Assembly: GCF_934725225.1 (NCBI RefSeq)
Contig: NZ_CAKVAM010000002.1
Coordinates: 369,881 to 433,880, forward strand
Direction of reading: 5' to 3'
Source of the DNA: an uncultured Treponema sp.
Lineage (GTDB): Bacteria; Spirochaetota; Spirochaetia; Treponematales; Treponemataceae
DNA length: 64,000 bases
Below the pieces are notes generated by a model. That model searched no databases and was not told where the DNA came from. It worked only from the letters and a program-made list of their open reading frames with translations. The first letter of the stretch is position 1. Each line of letters starts with the position of its first letter. Shown here piece by piece: positions 51,772 to 60,000 of the stretch. A program made the position numbers and the translations under genes.

Positions 51772-52497
51772 ATGAAGAAAATAAGTTTTGCTGTTTTAGC
51801 GTTGGCTGCTGTTTTTGCTGGAACTGCTTTTTCTCAGACAGACAGCCTTTCTGAGCCGGACGCATCAAATATCGGAAACGACAGTGCTCGTCAGGCTCTT
51901 CGCGAGGTGAGTGTAGACCGCTTCGAAAGAGAAGGTTCTTGGAATGTCCATATTTCTTCTGACAACGGTGTTATTACAGGACGCTTGTTTGAAGGAAGCC
52001 CTGCTGCAAAAGAGGAATTGAATGATTCTGGAAATCAGCAGATTGAAGATACAAAAGTTCTTGGTGTTAAAGTTGAATTTTTCCGCCGTGGAGTAAATTC
52101 TTTCTATATTACAGCTGCGCGCCCGATTCCTATTGAAGGTGTTACAAAGACAGTTTCTGTTTGGGCTTGCGGACGCAATATGGGACACCAGCTTTGGCTT
52201 TTGGTTCAGGATTACAATGGAAACAACTTTGAAATCTGGATGGGCTCATTGGAATTCAGCGGCTGGAAAAAGCTTACAACAGCTATTCCGCCTTCTCCAG
52301 ACAGCGAGCATGGAATTGTTCAGCAGAGCGTATACCACGGAGACAAACCGGGACTTCGCATTGTTGGATTCCGCGTAGACTGCAATCCTATGGAAGCAAG
52401 AGGCTCTTTCTATATGTATCTTGATGACATGAGAGCTGTAACAGATCTTTATGACCTTGAAAATAAAGATGAAGATGACATGATGGATAACTGGTAG
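51772..52497 (+). CDS. Flagellar filament outer layer protein FlaA (second copy)
   Basis: 241 residues, signal peptide about 1-21 ('ISFAVLALAAVFAGTAFSQ'). It shows 'SVDRFEREGSWNVHISSDNG', 'VTKTVSVWACGRNMGHQLWLLVQDYNG' in parts and 'GSFYMYLDDMRAVTDLYD', a diverged FlaA. GGTGGAAG precedes the ATG. It is transcribed with the first copy and ends at the terminator 52519-52565. Two different FlaA proteins suggest a mixed sheath. Confidence 0.93.
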   Translation: MKKISFAVLALAAVFAGTAFSQTDSLSEPDASNIGNDSARQALREVSVDRFEREGSWNVHISSDNGVITGRLFEGSPAAKEELNDSGNQQIEDTKVLGVKVEFFRRGVNSFYITAARPIPIEGVTKTVSVWACGRNMGHQLWLLVQDYNGNNFEIWMGSLEFSGWKKLTTAIPPSPDSEHGIVQQSVYHGDKPGLRIVGFRVDCNPMEARGSFYMYLDDMRAVTDLYDLENKDEDDMMDNW

Positions 52498-52518
52498 TCT
52501 TTTTCCAGTTGTTCGACA

Positions 52519-52565
52519 GGCTGTCCTGGAAGTTGTTTTGGCTTCATAAAGGGCAGCCTTTTTTT
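52519..52565 (+). terminator. Rho-independent terminator of the flaA operon
   Basis: Stem GGCTGTCC (52519-52526) with GGGCAGCC (52551-52558), one T:G pair, then T7 (52559-52565). Confidence 0.85.
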
Positions 52566-52589
52566 ATGCAAAATTAACAAGGAATATTT

Positions 52590-53522
52590 ATGGTTCAAAC
52601 TGCAAATAAAAATGCGATTCCTGCGGTAAAAAAACTTCTTGAGTATCTTTATGAAATTTCTGGAAAAAAAATTATAACAGGCCAGCATACTCAGACTGTT
52701 CCAATGGAAGAAATAAGCTACATAAAATCCATTACAGGAAAAGAGCCTAAGCTTAGAGGCTTTGAACTTTTGTCTTATTCTCCAAATATAAATTATACTG
52801 AATCTGATTCCGAGTGCCTTACCGAAGTTGAAGAAAACAAAAATACAGTTGAGCAAGCGTTAAAGTGGGCTAGCGAGACTTCTGGCATTTTAACTTTTAC
52901 TTTCCATTGGTTTTCGCCGCTTGGAGGAAAAGGAAAAAGCTTTTATTCAAAAAATACTGATTTTGATGCAGAAAAAGTTCTTGTTGAAGGAACAGAAGAA
53001 CGCAAAAAATTTTTTAGCGACATGGATTCAATTGCGGAAATTCTGAAAAAGTTCAGCAATATTCCTGTTCTTTGGCGGCCTTTCCATGAAAGCTACGGAG
53101 AGTGGTTTTGGTGGGGAGCAAAAGGTCCTGTTGTTGCTGGCAAGCTTTACGAAATTATGTTTGACTATTACACGAATGTTCACAAGTTGAATAATTTGCT
53201 TTGGGTTTGGAACAGCGATGTAAAGGAAGCGTATCCGGGAGATGACAAAGTTGATGTAGTTTCAATTGATGTTTACCGTTCCGAATACGAGCCGACAGAT
53301 TATTCAGCTGAATATTTTAAGCTTTGCGAAGGCTCTTCAAAAAACAAAGTTTGCGCTCTTGCGGAAGTCGGCTACATTCCAGATATTTCAATTTTGGAAA
53401 AAACACATATTCCTTGGGCTTATTATATGACTTGGTCAAAAGAATTTTGCATCGGCGAAAAGTACAATACGAAAGAGTCGCTTCAAAAAATGTATGAAAG
53501 TCCGTATGCTGTAACACTTTGA
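52590..53522 (+). CDS. GH26 endo-beta-mannanase-like enzyme
   Basis: 310 residues with 'KIITGQHTQTVPMEEISYIKSITG' in parts and 'PVLWRPFHESYGEWFWWGAKG'. The acid/base Glu is E167 (RPFHE) and the likely nucleophile is E259 in 'ALAEVGYIP'. These are the GH26 catalytic elements. No signal peptide is seen, so the enzyme is probably cytoplasmic and acts on imported manno-oligosaccharides. AAGGAA precedes the ATG. Confidence 0.9.
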   Translation: MVQTANKNAIPAVKKLLEYLYEISGKKIITGQHTQTVPMEEISYIKSITGKEPKLRGFELLSYSPNINYTESDSECLTEVEENKNTVEQALKWASETSGILTFTFHWFSPLGGKGKSFYSKNTDFDAEKVLVEGTEERKKFFSDMDSIAEILKKFSNIPVLWRPFHESYGEWFWWGAKGPVVAGKLYEIMFDYYTNVHKLNNLLWVWNSDVKEAYPGDDKVDVVSIDVYRSEYEPTDYSAEYFKLCEGSSKNKVCALAEVGYIPDISILEKTHIPWAYYMTWSKEFCIGEKYNTKESLQKMYESPYAVTL

Positions 53523-53551
53523 TTGTTTCTTTTTGGGAATTTATATATAAT
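53523..53551 (+). promoter_or_regulatory. Promoter for a leaderless ruvA transcript
   Basis: TTGTTT (53523-53528), 17 bases, TATAAT (53546-53551), then CTTGCC and ATG 53558. Only 6 bases separate the -10 box and the ATG, and no Shine-Dalgarno is present. Confidence 0.7.
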
Positions 53552-53557
53552 CTTGCC

Positions 53558-54178
53558 ATGTTTAACAGTCTGACTGGAGTTGTTACCGGAAAATTTCCGC
53601 AGAAACTTTTTATAGAAACAAATGGAATTGAGTGGGACGTTACAGTTCCCGACACTTCGCTTGAAAAAATTCCGTCAGTGGGAAGCAAAGGACGCGTTTT
53701 TGTCTGGATGCAGCACACTGAAAATTTAATGTCGCTTTTTGGATTTGCCACGGAAAATGAAAGGGCTTTGTTTTTTGATCTTTTAAAAGTTGACGGAATC
53801 GGACCGAAGGGCGCAGTCAAGATTATGAGCAATATTTCCGCAGCGGCTCTTGCTGAAATTCTTGACAGCGGCGATGTTGATTCTCTTAAAAAAGTTCCAG
53901 GTGTCGGACCGAAAACTGCCGGAAAAATTATTTTGAGTTTAAAAGGAAAACTTTCGTTTGTTTCAAATGAAAATATATCCGGCGCAGTTAGAAAAAATAA
54001 TGCCTACGCTGATGTAATTGACGCGCTTGTGAGCATGGGATATGACCGCGCAAAGGCAGAAGATGCTGTTTCGAAAATTTCTTCAGAGCTTCAGTCTGAT
54101 GAAAAATTCTCTTCGCTCAGCCAAAATGCAAAAGAAGATTCAGTATTTAAAAAATCAATTCTGGAGCTTGCAAGATGA
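53558..54178 (+). CDS. ruvA: Holliday junction DNA helicase subunit RuvA
   Basis: 206 residues from ATG 53558 ('MFNSLTGVVTGKFPQ'). It has the OB-fold start, 'ALFFDLLKVDGIGPKGAVKIMS' and 'LKKVPGVGPKTAGKIILSLKGKL', the two helix-hairpin-helix motifs, and a C-terminal RuvB-binding domain. The preceding ATG in frame is upstream of the promoter and not used. It overlaps ruvB by 4 bases. Confidence 0.97.
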   Translation: MFNSLTGVVTGKFPQKLFIETNGIEWDVTVPDTSLEKIPSVGSKGRVFVWMQHTENLMSLFGFATENERALFFDLLKVDGIGPKGAVKIMSNISAAALAEILDSGDVDSLKKVPGVGPKTAGKIILSLKGKLSFVSNENISGAVRKNNAYADVIDALVSMGYDRAKAEDAVSKISSELQSDEKFSSLSQNAKEDSVFKKSILELAR

Positions 54179-55317
54179 ATAAAAGTGTAAATGCCAGAAG
54201 TTCGTATATGAAAAAGCCTTCCGAAGAAGACGAAATGAATATTGTTACGCAGCTTGCGCTTCAGGCTGCTCAGGGAAAATCGGCGGAATCTTCTGTGAAT
54301 ATTGTGCGCGCGGATATTGCTTCCGCAGATGATGTTCAGGAAAATTCTTTGAGGCCTGCGCTTTTAGATGAATTTCTTGGGCAGCAAACTGTAAAAGAAA
54401 ATCTTAGCGTTTTTATAGATGCGGCAAGAAAACGGCAGGAAGCTTTGGATCATTTGTTTTTGATTGGACCGCCTGGACTTGGAAAAACAACTTTGGCGCA
54501 AATTACTGCAAACGAGCTTGGTGCGGATTTTAAAGTTACCAGCGCGCCTGCCTTGGAAAAGCCAAAGGATCTTGCTGGAATTCTTTCAACAATTTCTCCA
54601 CGGACAGTTTTTTTTATTGATGAAATTCACAGGCTTAAACCTGCAATCGAGGAAATGCTTTACATTGCAATGGAGGACTATGAGCTTGACTGGGTTATCG
54701 GGCAAGGAGCCGCGGCAAGAACTGTCAGGATTCCAATTCCGAAATTCACTCTTGTGGGCGCGACAACAAAAGCCGGCATGGTTTCTAGTCCGCTTATAAG
54801 CCGCTTTGGAATTATTCAGCGTTTCAGTTTTTACACGAAAGAAGAGCTTGCTTCGATAATCCGGCGTTCTGCAAAAATTCTTAATGTTCAAGTTGAAGAC
54901 GATGCGGCTTTGCTTATGGCAGGATGCTCCAGAGGAACTCCACGTGTTACAAATAGAATTCTTCGGCGCATGAGAGATTTTGCGCAAGTTGAAGGAAGCG
55001 GCGTTATTACGAAGTCGATTGTGAAAAAAGGGCTTGAGCGTCTTGGAGTTGATTCTTTGGGACTTGAAAATTATGACAGGGAAATTCTTTTAGCAATTAT
55101 AAAAAAATTCGGCGGAGGACCTGTTGGCGCGGAAACTCTTGCTATTTCAATTGGAGAATCGATGGATACGCTTGAAGATTATTACGAGCCTTATTTGATT
55201 CAGTGCGGACTTTTGCAAAGAACTCCACGCGGAAGAGTCGCCACAGAAAAAGCTTACAATCATCTTGGAATTTCTTTTGAAGGAAATGCGAAGTCAGAGC
55301 CAGCTTTTGATTTTTAA
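54175..55317 (+). CDS. ruvB: Holliday junction branch-migration ATPase RuvB
   Basis: 380 residues. Walker A 'LIGPPGLGKTTLAQIT' and Walker B 'VFFIDEIHRLKPAIEEML' are present, followed by 'TTKAGMVSSPLISRFGI' and a C-terminal winged helix ('TPRGRVATEKAYNHLG'). The first ~60 residues before 'LRPALLDEFLGQQTV' are a longer extension than usual; an internal ATG at residue 12 or 21 could be the real start. ruvAB-queA is a common order. Confidence 0.97.
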   Translation: MNKSVNARSSYMKKPSEEDEMNIVTQLALQAAQGKSAESSVNIVRADIASADDVQENSLRPALLDEFLGQQTVKENLSVFIDAARKRQEALDHLFLIGPPGLGKTTLAQITANELGADFKVTSAPALEKPKDLAGILSTISPRTVFFIDEIHRLKPAIEEMLYIAMEDYELDWVIGQGAAARTVRIPIPKFTLVGATTKAGMVSSPLISRFGIIQRFSFYTKEELASIIRRSAKILNVQVEDDAALLMAGCSRGTPRVTNRILRRMRDFAQVEGSGVITKSIVKKGLERLGVDSLGLENYDREILLAIIKKFGGGPVGAETLAISIGESMDTLEDYYEPYLIQCGLLQRTPRGRVATEKAYNHLGISFEGNAKSEPAFDF

Positions 55318-55343
55318 AACAAAAACTTTTTTAGGAAAAATAT

Positions 55344-56384
55344 ATGAAGACCAGTGATTTTAATTTTGATTTGCCGGAAGAGCTTATTGCGCAAAAACCT
55401 TCTGGAATCCGTGGAAATGACAAACTTATGTTTTTGGATAAATCGACGGGAAAAGTTTTTCATTATGCCATGAAAGATTTAGTTGATTTGGTTGAGCCTG
55501 GCACTTTAATGGTTTTCAACAATAGCAAAGTCCGCCGAAGCCGATGCTACGGAATAAAAACAGACACAGGCCGCGAGCAGGAATTTATGTTTTTAAATCA
55601 GACTTCACCTGAAGGAAATATCTGGAACACGATGGTCAAGGGCGCAAAAAAAGTGAAGCCAGGAAATGTCTACAAGTTTCCAGATGGAAGCGAAGGCACA
55701 ATTGTTTCTGATTCAAAAAATGACGGAACTGAATTTAGATTTATAGAATTTCCATTCAGACTTACAGAAGGATGGTTTGAAAAAAACGGACACATTCCGC
55801 TTCCGCCTTATATCCGGCGTGAAGATGACGACACAGACAGCGAGCGTTATCAGACTATTTACGCAAAAGAAACTGGAAGCGCGGCTTGTCCTACGGCAGG
55901 GCTTCATTTTACAGAACCTGTTTTAGAAAAGCTAAAGGAAAAAAATGTTGACCTTGAATGGATAACGCTTCATGTGGGACTTGGAACTTTTCTTCCTGTG
56001 CGCGCGGATAATATTGAAGAGCATAAAATGCACGAGGAATTTTATACAGTTCCTTACGATGTTGCAGAAAAAATCAATTCAGCAAAAAAAGAGGGGCGGC
56101 CGGTTCTTGCTGTTGGAACTACGAGCGTAAGAACTTTGGAAAGCGCTTCGGATGAAAATGGAATTGTTCACGGCGGAACAAGAAGCACAAGTATTTTTAT
56201 GTATCCGGGATATAAATTTAAAGTTGTGGATCAAATGTTTACAAATTTTCATACGCCGGAAAGCACGCTCATTATGCTTGTGAGCGCATTTGCCAGACGT
56301 GAAAATATTTTGAATGCATACAAAATTGCAGTTGAAAATAAATACCGTTTTTTCAGTTACGGAGACGCAATGCTTATAAAATAA
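55344..56384 (+). CDS. queA: S-adenosylmethionine:tRNA ribosyltransferase-isomerase
   Basis: 346 residues with 'DFNFDLPEELIAQKP', 'LMVFNNSKVR', 'GHIPLPPYIRREDDDTDSERYQTIYA' in parts, 'AACPTAGLHFTEPVL' and 'NFHTPESTLIMLVSAF'. The enzyme makes epoxyqueuosine in tRNA. AGGAAA precedes the ATG. A palindrome after the stop probably ends the operon. Confidence 0.97.
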   Translation: MKTSDFNFDLPEELIAQKPSGIRGNDKLMFLDKSTGKVFHYAMKDLVDLVEPGTLMVFNNSKVRRSRCYGIKTDTGREQEFMFLNQTSPEGNIWNTMVKGAKKVKPGNVYKFPDGSEGTIVSDSKNDGTEFRFIEFPFRLTEGWFEKNGHIPLPPYIRREDDDTDSERYQTIYAKETGSAACPTAGLHFTEPVLEKLKEKNVDLEWITLHVGLGTFLPVRADNIEEHKMHEEFYTVPYDVAEKINSAKKEGRPVLAVGTTSVRTLESASDENGIVHGGTRSTSIFMYPGYKFKVVDQMFTNFHTPESTLIMLVSAFARRENILNAYKIAVENKYRFFSYGDAMLIK

Positions 56385-56402
56385 CGCGTTAAAAATAACG
56401 CG
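56385..56402. terminator. Short bidirectional terminator between queA and the FAD subunit gene
   Basis: Perfect palindrome CGCGTTA-AAAA-TAACGCG, directly after the queA stop. T-rich sequence follows on the minus side (TTATTTTAT). It separates two convergent operons. Confidence 0.55.
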
Positions 56403-56428
56403 CAAATTTTAAATGCGGAATTTTATTT

Positions 56429-57232
56429 TTACATAAGTTGTTCAAAAGCGTTACGGAGCAGATTTAGAAACTGGGCTTTTAAAATCAGTTCTGAATCTGT
56501 TATTTTATTTTGTTCAACAAAAATTTTTTTTGCGCTGTCAATCAAGTCGTCGATTGTTTTTGCGGAAAGCGGAAGCCTTGTTCCGATGATTCTGTTTTCA
56601 AATTCCGGCGAATAAAAAAATAGTTTTCCTGCAAATGCGATTCTTATTTTTGCAATCATTCCGCGCTGTGTGTCTGCAAGAAATGCAAAGCTTGCGGAAA
56701 GTTCGTTTATTGTATTTGAAGGTCCGACTCTTTTGAAAATTTCAACTTCCCATTCATCAAGCGGAATTCTTACTTTTGTTAAAATGTGCTTTTCAGGAAT
56801 TCCTGTAAATTTGTTGAAAGGAATGTAAAGAGTTTCATTTTGATTTTTAATTTCCAGCCGTGCGTTCAATGCGAGCAGCGGAGCCCAAAGCGTATATTTA
56901 AAATCTTTTGCGCAAATGTTTCCGCCTAAAGTCGCAATGTTTTTGACTTGCTCTGTGCCAATTGATTTAAGTGCCTTCGCAAGAACTGCCGGAAGTTTTT
57001 GTCCGCCTGCCAGAATCACATTTGCAATTGAAACTGCGCTGCCGAATTCTATGTGCCGCTCTTTTCTGTCTATGATGTTCAGCTCTGGAATCGTTCTAAG
57101 CGAAACTGATTTGTCCTGAATTTTTTTTAGCTGTGTGCATCCTGCAAGAAGCTGAATTTCGTTTACGCTTTTTATGTGATAAAAAACATCGGATAAAGTT
57201 TTTGAAATAAATACAGTTTTACTTTTTGGCAT
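56429..57232 (-). CDS. FAD-binding subunit of a molybdenum hydroxylase-like enzyme
   Basis: 267 residues from ATG 57232. It has the CoxM/XdhB-type FAD pattern: 'LLAGCTQLKKIQ', 'AVSIANVILAGGQKLPAVLAKAL' in parts and 'VKNIATLGGNICAKDFKYTLWAPLLALNARLEI' in parts. The second FAD motif TLGGN is intact. It overlaps the Fe-S subunit by 14 bases. Electron flow would go from molybdenum through the Fe-S clusters to this FAD. Confidence 0.85.
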   Translation of the reverse strand: MPKSKTVFISKTLSDVFYHIKSVNEIQLLAGCTQLKKIQDKSVSLRTIPELNIIDRKERHIEFGSAVSIANVILAGGQKLPAVLAKALKSIGTEQVKNIATLGGNICAKDFKYTLWAPLLALNARLEIKNQNETLYIPFNKFTGIPEKHILTKVRIPLDEWEVEIFKRVGPSNTINELSASFAFLADTQRGMIAKIRIAFAGKLFFYSPEFENRIIGTRLPLSAKTIDDLIDSAKKIFVEQNKITDSELILKAQFLNLLRNAFEQLM

Positions 57233-57710
57233 TTGAACTTTTTTCCTCTCTTGCGTGTTTTGCGGCGACTGCATAAAGAATTCCATTTGTCAGTGTAGAA
57301 AAATCTGTGCAGCACGAGTCCAAATTTTTTATTGCTGAATATATTTGATCCAAAGTCGGGCGGTAGTAATTTTTTAAAATAGTGTAGGCTGTAAAAATTT
57401 TTCCGGCATTGCAGTATCCGCATAAATTTATTCCTGCCTTGGAAAATCCTGCGATTATGTCCTGGTAGCACGGATTGCTTTGAAAATATTCGAGAGTTAC
57501 AATGTGGCAGTCGCGGACAATTCCAACTGGAATAAGACAGCTTGCGGCGGATTTGTCGTTAAGCAAAATCATGCAGTTTCCGCACATTCCTTTTTGGCAG
57601 CCACATTTTACACTGTAAAGTTTTTCCTTGCGCAGAACAGACAAAAGAGATTCCGTTGGCTCCGCGGAAAGAACTATTTTTTTATTGTTCAGATACAGCG
57701 GAATTTTCAT
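57219..57710 (-). CDS. [2Fe-2S] subunit of a molybdenum hydroxylase-like enzyme, atypical cluster motif
   Basis: 163 residues. The plant-type cluster ligands are present: C38-x4-C43-x2-C46-x11-C58. In the second, helical domain C97-x2-C100 is normal, but the expected C-x-C 31 residues later reads S132-C133-C134 ('DSCCTDF'), so the usual first Cys is Ser and an extra Cys follows it. It overlaps the molybdenum subunit gene by 29 bases. The C-terminus is short and charged. Cluster II may be shifted, altered or lost. Confidence 0.85.
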   Translation of the reverse strand: MKIPLYLNNKKIVLSAEPTESLLSVLRKEKLYSVKCGCQKGMCGNCMILLNDKSAASCLIPVGIVRDCHIVTLEYFQSNPCYQDIIAGFSKAGINLCGYCNAGKIFTAYTILKNYYRPTLDQIYSAIKNLDSCCTDFSTLTNGILYAVAAKHAREEKSSNAKK

Positions 57711-60000
57711 TTTGAGTTTCCTCCTTTTCTGCCTGCTCTTTGTTTTTCTGCTCGGCTTCTTGCTCTTTCTGCATTTTTATTTTTGCCTTTTGCTCTTTGA
57801 TTTTTTTGTAGAGTGAATCAGTTTTCAGCGGAAGCGAATTTATTGTGCAGTTCAAGGCTTGTGTTAGAGCCTGCGTGTATGCGGCTGGAATAACCTGATG
57901 CACAAGCTCTCCAATTTGCGACGGATCTTTTTCTGACTGCATAAAGGAAATTTTTATGTTCTTGCATTCAACTTTGTCATCTTCAAGAAGCGATGAAAGA
58001 ACTTTTTGAATTCCAAGTTTCACTGTGGAAGTTGCGGCTTGGATGTTAAGAATTTTTCCGCCGTTCAAAATAAGATTTATGCTTCTGACTTTTTCACGGT
58101 ATGTGCATGGATTTATTTCCAGTTCAATTGCGGCAGCAGCAAAAGATGTTGAATGAAACGGCTTTCCTGAAAAAGTCTCATTGTTCCATTCTGTTTTTTT
58201 TACAGCTGCGGTTTTCTTTTTTACCTTGAATGGAAGCGGTTCTTCAGGCTTTCTTCTTTTTATTGCAAGACAGCATTTTTTCAAAAGCGAAGTCATTATG
58301 CTTATGTTGCTGTATACATTTTCTGGAAGCGGCGGCTCTTCTCCGTTGCTGAACACTGAATTTATTTTTACGCAAAGAAGCGGAATGTTTAAAATTTCAG
58401 ATGCGATTCCTCTCCATATTTCATGCACGGAATTTGAAACTGGAGGGCAGTGAATTGTTAAAACTGAATCCGTTTCAAGCGTTACTTCAAGTGTGTGGCT
58501 TCCGTTGTAAATTTCCGAGCCGTAATATCCAGCGCCTTCAAACGCGCATGAAAATCCGATTCCGCGCATTGGAGATGAAAAAACTGAAACATATTCTTTT
58601 GGTCCGCTTCCGAGTTTCCAGTTCATGGCGTCAAGTCTGTAAGAAGCGTATTTTCTGTTAAAGTCGCTTTGCTTGGAAAGAGCTTCAATCGTCTCGTTGA
58701 ATTTTTCAATTTCAAAAAGAAACTGCGCTTTTGGAATTTTTCTTTTTGTAAAATCTATGTTCAAATGATTTTTCTGCCGGAACTCTAAAGGCGTAAGATT
58801 GCATTTGTTGCAAAGTTCATTTATCTGATTTTCAACAGCGAAAAATGCCGCGGAATCAATCAGCTGAATGTCAACTGAAGACGCAGGATTTAAAGAGCTT
58901 TTTGCAGTTGCCGTTATAAAAATATTTTTTGGATTGTAGCATCCGCATGAAGCAATTGAAAGTCTGTCGATTATTTCCTGTGCAAACGGATTTGCAAAGC
59001 CGGCGTCTACTTCAATTTGAATTTTCATGGCTTCAATAATGCCTTTTTCGTTTACTGCAGTTTTGTGCCGGATTGAAATTGGCTGCATTTTGTTCAAAAA
59101 TTTTTCCTGCTCGTTTCTTGTGTAGACAAGCTTCACAGGATGACCTGTTTTTTTTGCAGCAACTGCAGTTTGGCAGGCAATTATTGAATTGTACCAAATG
59201 CTGTTTGTTCCTCTGTTTGTTGAAGTTGTTTTTCTTATTGTTATTGATTCAGGCGGAATTGCAAGTGCCTCTGATGCTGTGTGCCTTAAATTGTTCAGCC
59301 ATTGCGTTGGTGTTGAAATTGTTACATAATTATCTTTCCAAAAGCACATTGCGCCGTTTGGTTCTCCGTAATCTGGAGTTTTCAAAGCATAGCGCCATTC
59401 GTTTTCCGCAACGTATTTTGCTTCTTCAAAAATTTTTTCTATGCAGGCTTCATCATCTGATTTTTCAAAGCAAGGACCGAATTTTATAATTCTCTGCGCA
59501 AGTTTGTCTGAAAAAAATTCTTCTTTGATTTCCTTGATATTTTTTATTTCTTCATTTTGAATTTTTATTTCTTTCTTTGTTTGCTTCTTGCCGGAATTTT
59601 CAAGAGCTTTTGCGTTTATGTCAAATTCATCTGGAAGATAATCTTCGATTGTGTTTGTGTCAATCGTCAAAACAAGCTCATCAAAAAGCGACTGCAAAAC
59701 AGCTTCGTCAGGACCGACCAAAAGCGCAAGCGGCTCTCCTTCATACGAAATATTTCCTTCGCAAAAAACAGGAATTTTTCCTTTTGAAGTATCGACTAAA
59801 TTTGAACCCGGAACATCGCGCGCAGTTACAAGGCTGTAGCCGTCCGGCAAGTTTGGATGCGAAACTGACTTTACAATTCCTTCGCTTACAGGACTTCTTA
59901 CAATCATTGCAAAATACATATCATCCATTGTAAGGTCGCTGTAAAATTCTTTCTGAAAAGAAACTTTTGAATTTTTCTTTGCGAATGAAGCTTTAGGCAT
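57682..60000 (-). CDS. Molybdenum-binding subunit of a xanthine dehydrogenase-like enzyme
   Basis: 772 residues from ATG 60000 (GGAGAAAAG upstream). It has 'IVRSPVSEGIVKSVS', 'VFCEGNISYEGEPLALLVG', 'VTISTPTQWLNNLRHTASEAL' and 'TSTNRGTNSIWYNSI', which are weak forms of the aldehyde oxidase/xanthine dehydrogenase motifs. The C-terminal 60 residues are Lys/Glu/Gln-rich and look disordered ('EQKAKIKMQKEQEAEQK' region). The substrate is unknown. The conserved 'GxGE' active-site pattern was not found clearly, so activity is uncertain. Confidence 0.8.
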   Translation of the reverse strand: MPKASFAKKNSKVSFQKEFYSDLTMDDMYFAMIVRSPVSEGIVKSVSHPNLPDGYSLVTARDVPGSNLVDTSKGKIPVFCEGNISYEGEPLALLVGPDEAVLQSLFDELVLTIDTNTIEDYLPDEFDINAKALENSGKKQTKKEIKIQNEEIKNIKEIKEEFFSDKLAQRIIKFGPCFEKSDDEACIEKIFEEAKYVAENEWRYALKTPDYGEPNGAMCFWKDNYVTISTPTQWLNNLRHTASEALAIPPESITIRKTTSTNRGTNSIWYNSIIACQTAVAAKKTGHPVKLVYTRNEQEKFLNKMQPISIRHKTAVNEKGIIEAMKIQIEVDAGFANPFAQEIIDRLSIASCGCYNPKNIFITATAKSSLNPASSVDIQLIDSAAFFAVENQINELCNKCNLTPLEFRQKNHLNIDFTKRKIPKAQFLFEIEKFNETIEALSKQSDFNRKYASYRLDAMNWKLGSGPKEYVSVFSSPMRGIGFSCAFEGAGYYGSEIYNGSHTLEVTLETDSVLTIHCPPVSNSVHEIWRGIASEILNIPLLCVKINSVFSNGEEPPLPENVYSNISIMTSLLKKCCLAIKRRKPEEPLPFKVKKKTAAVKKTEWNNETFSGKPFHSTSFAAAAIELEINPCTYREKVRSINLILNGGKILNIQAATSTVKLGIQKVLSSLLEDDKVECKNIKISFMQSEKDPSQIGELVHQVIPAAYTQALTQALNCTINSLPLKTDSLYKKIKEQKAKIKMQKEQEAEQKNKEQAEKEETQNENSAVSEQ

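Noticed and set aside
57682..60000. Selenium-dependent hydroxylase
   Set aside because: No selenium-specific companion genes or in-frame TGA were seen, so only a general molybdenum hydroxylase-like call is made.
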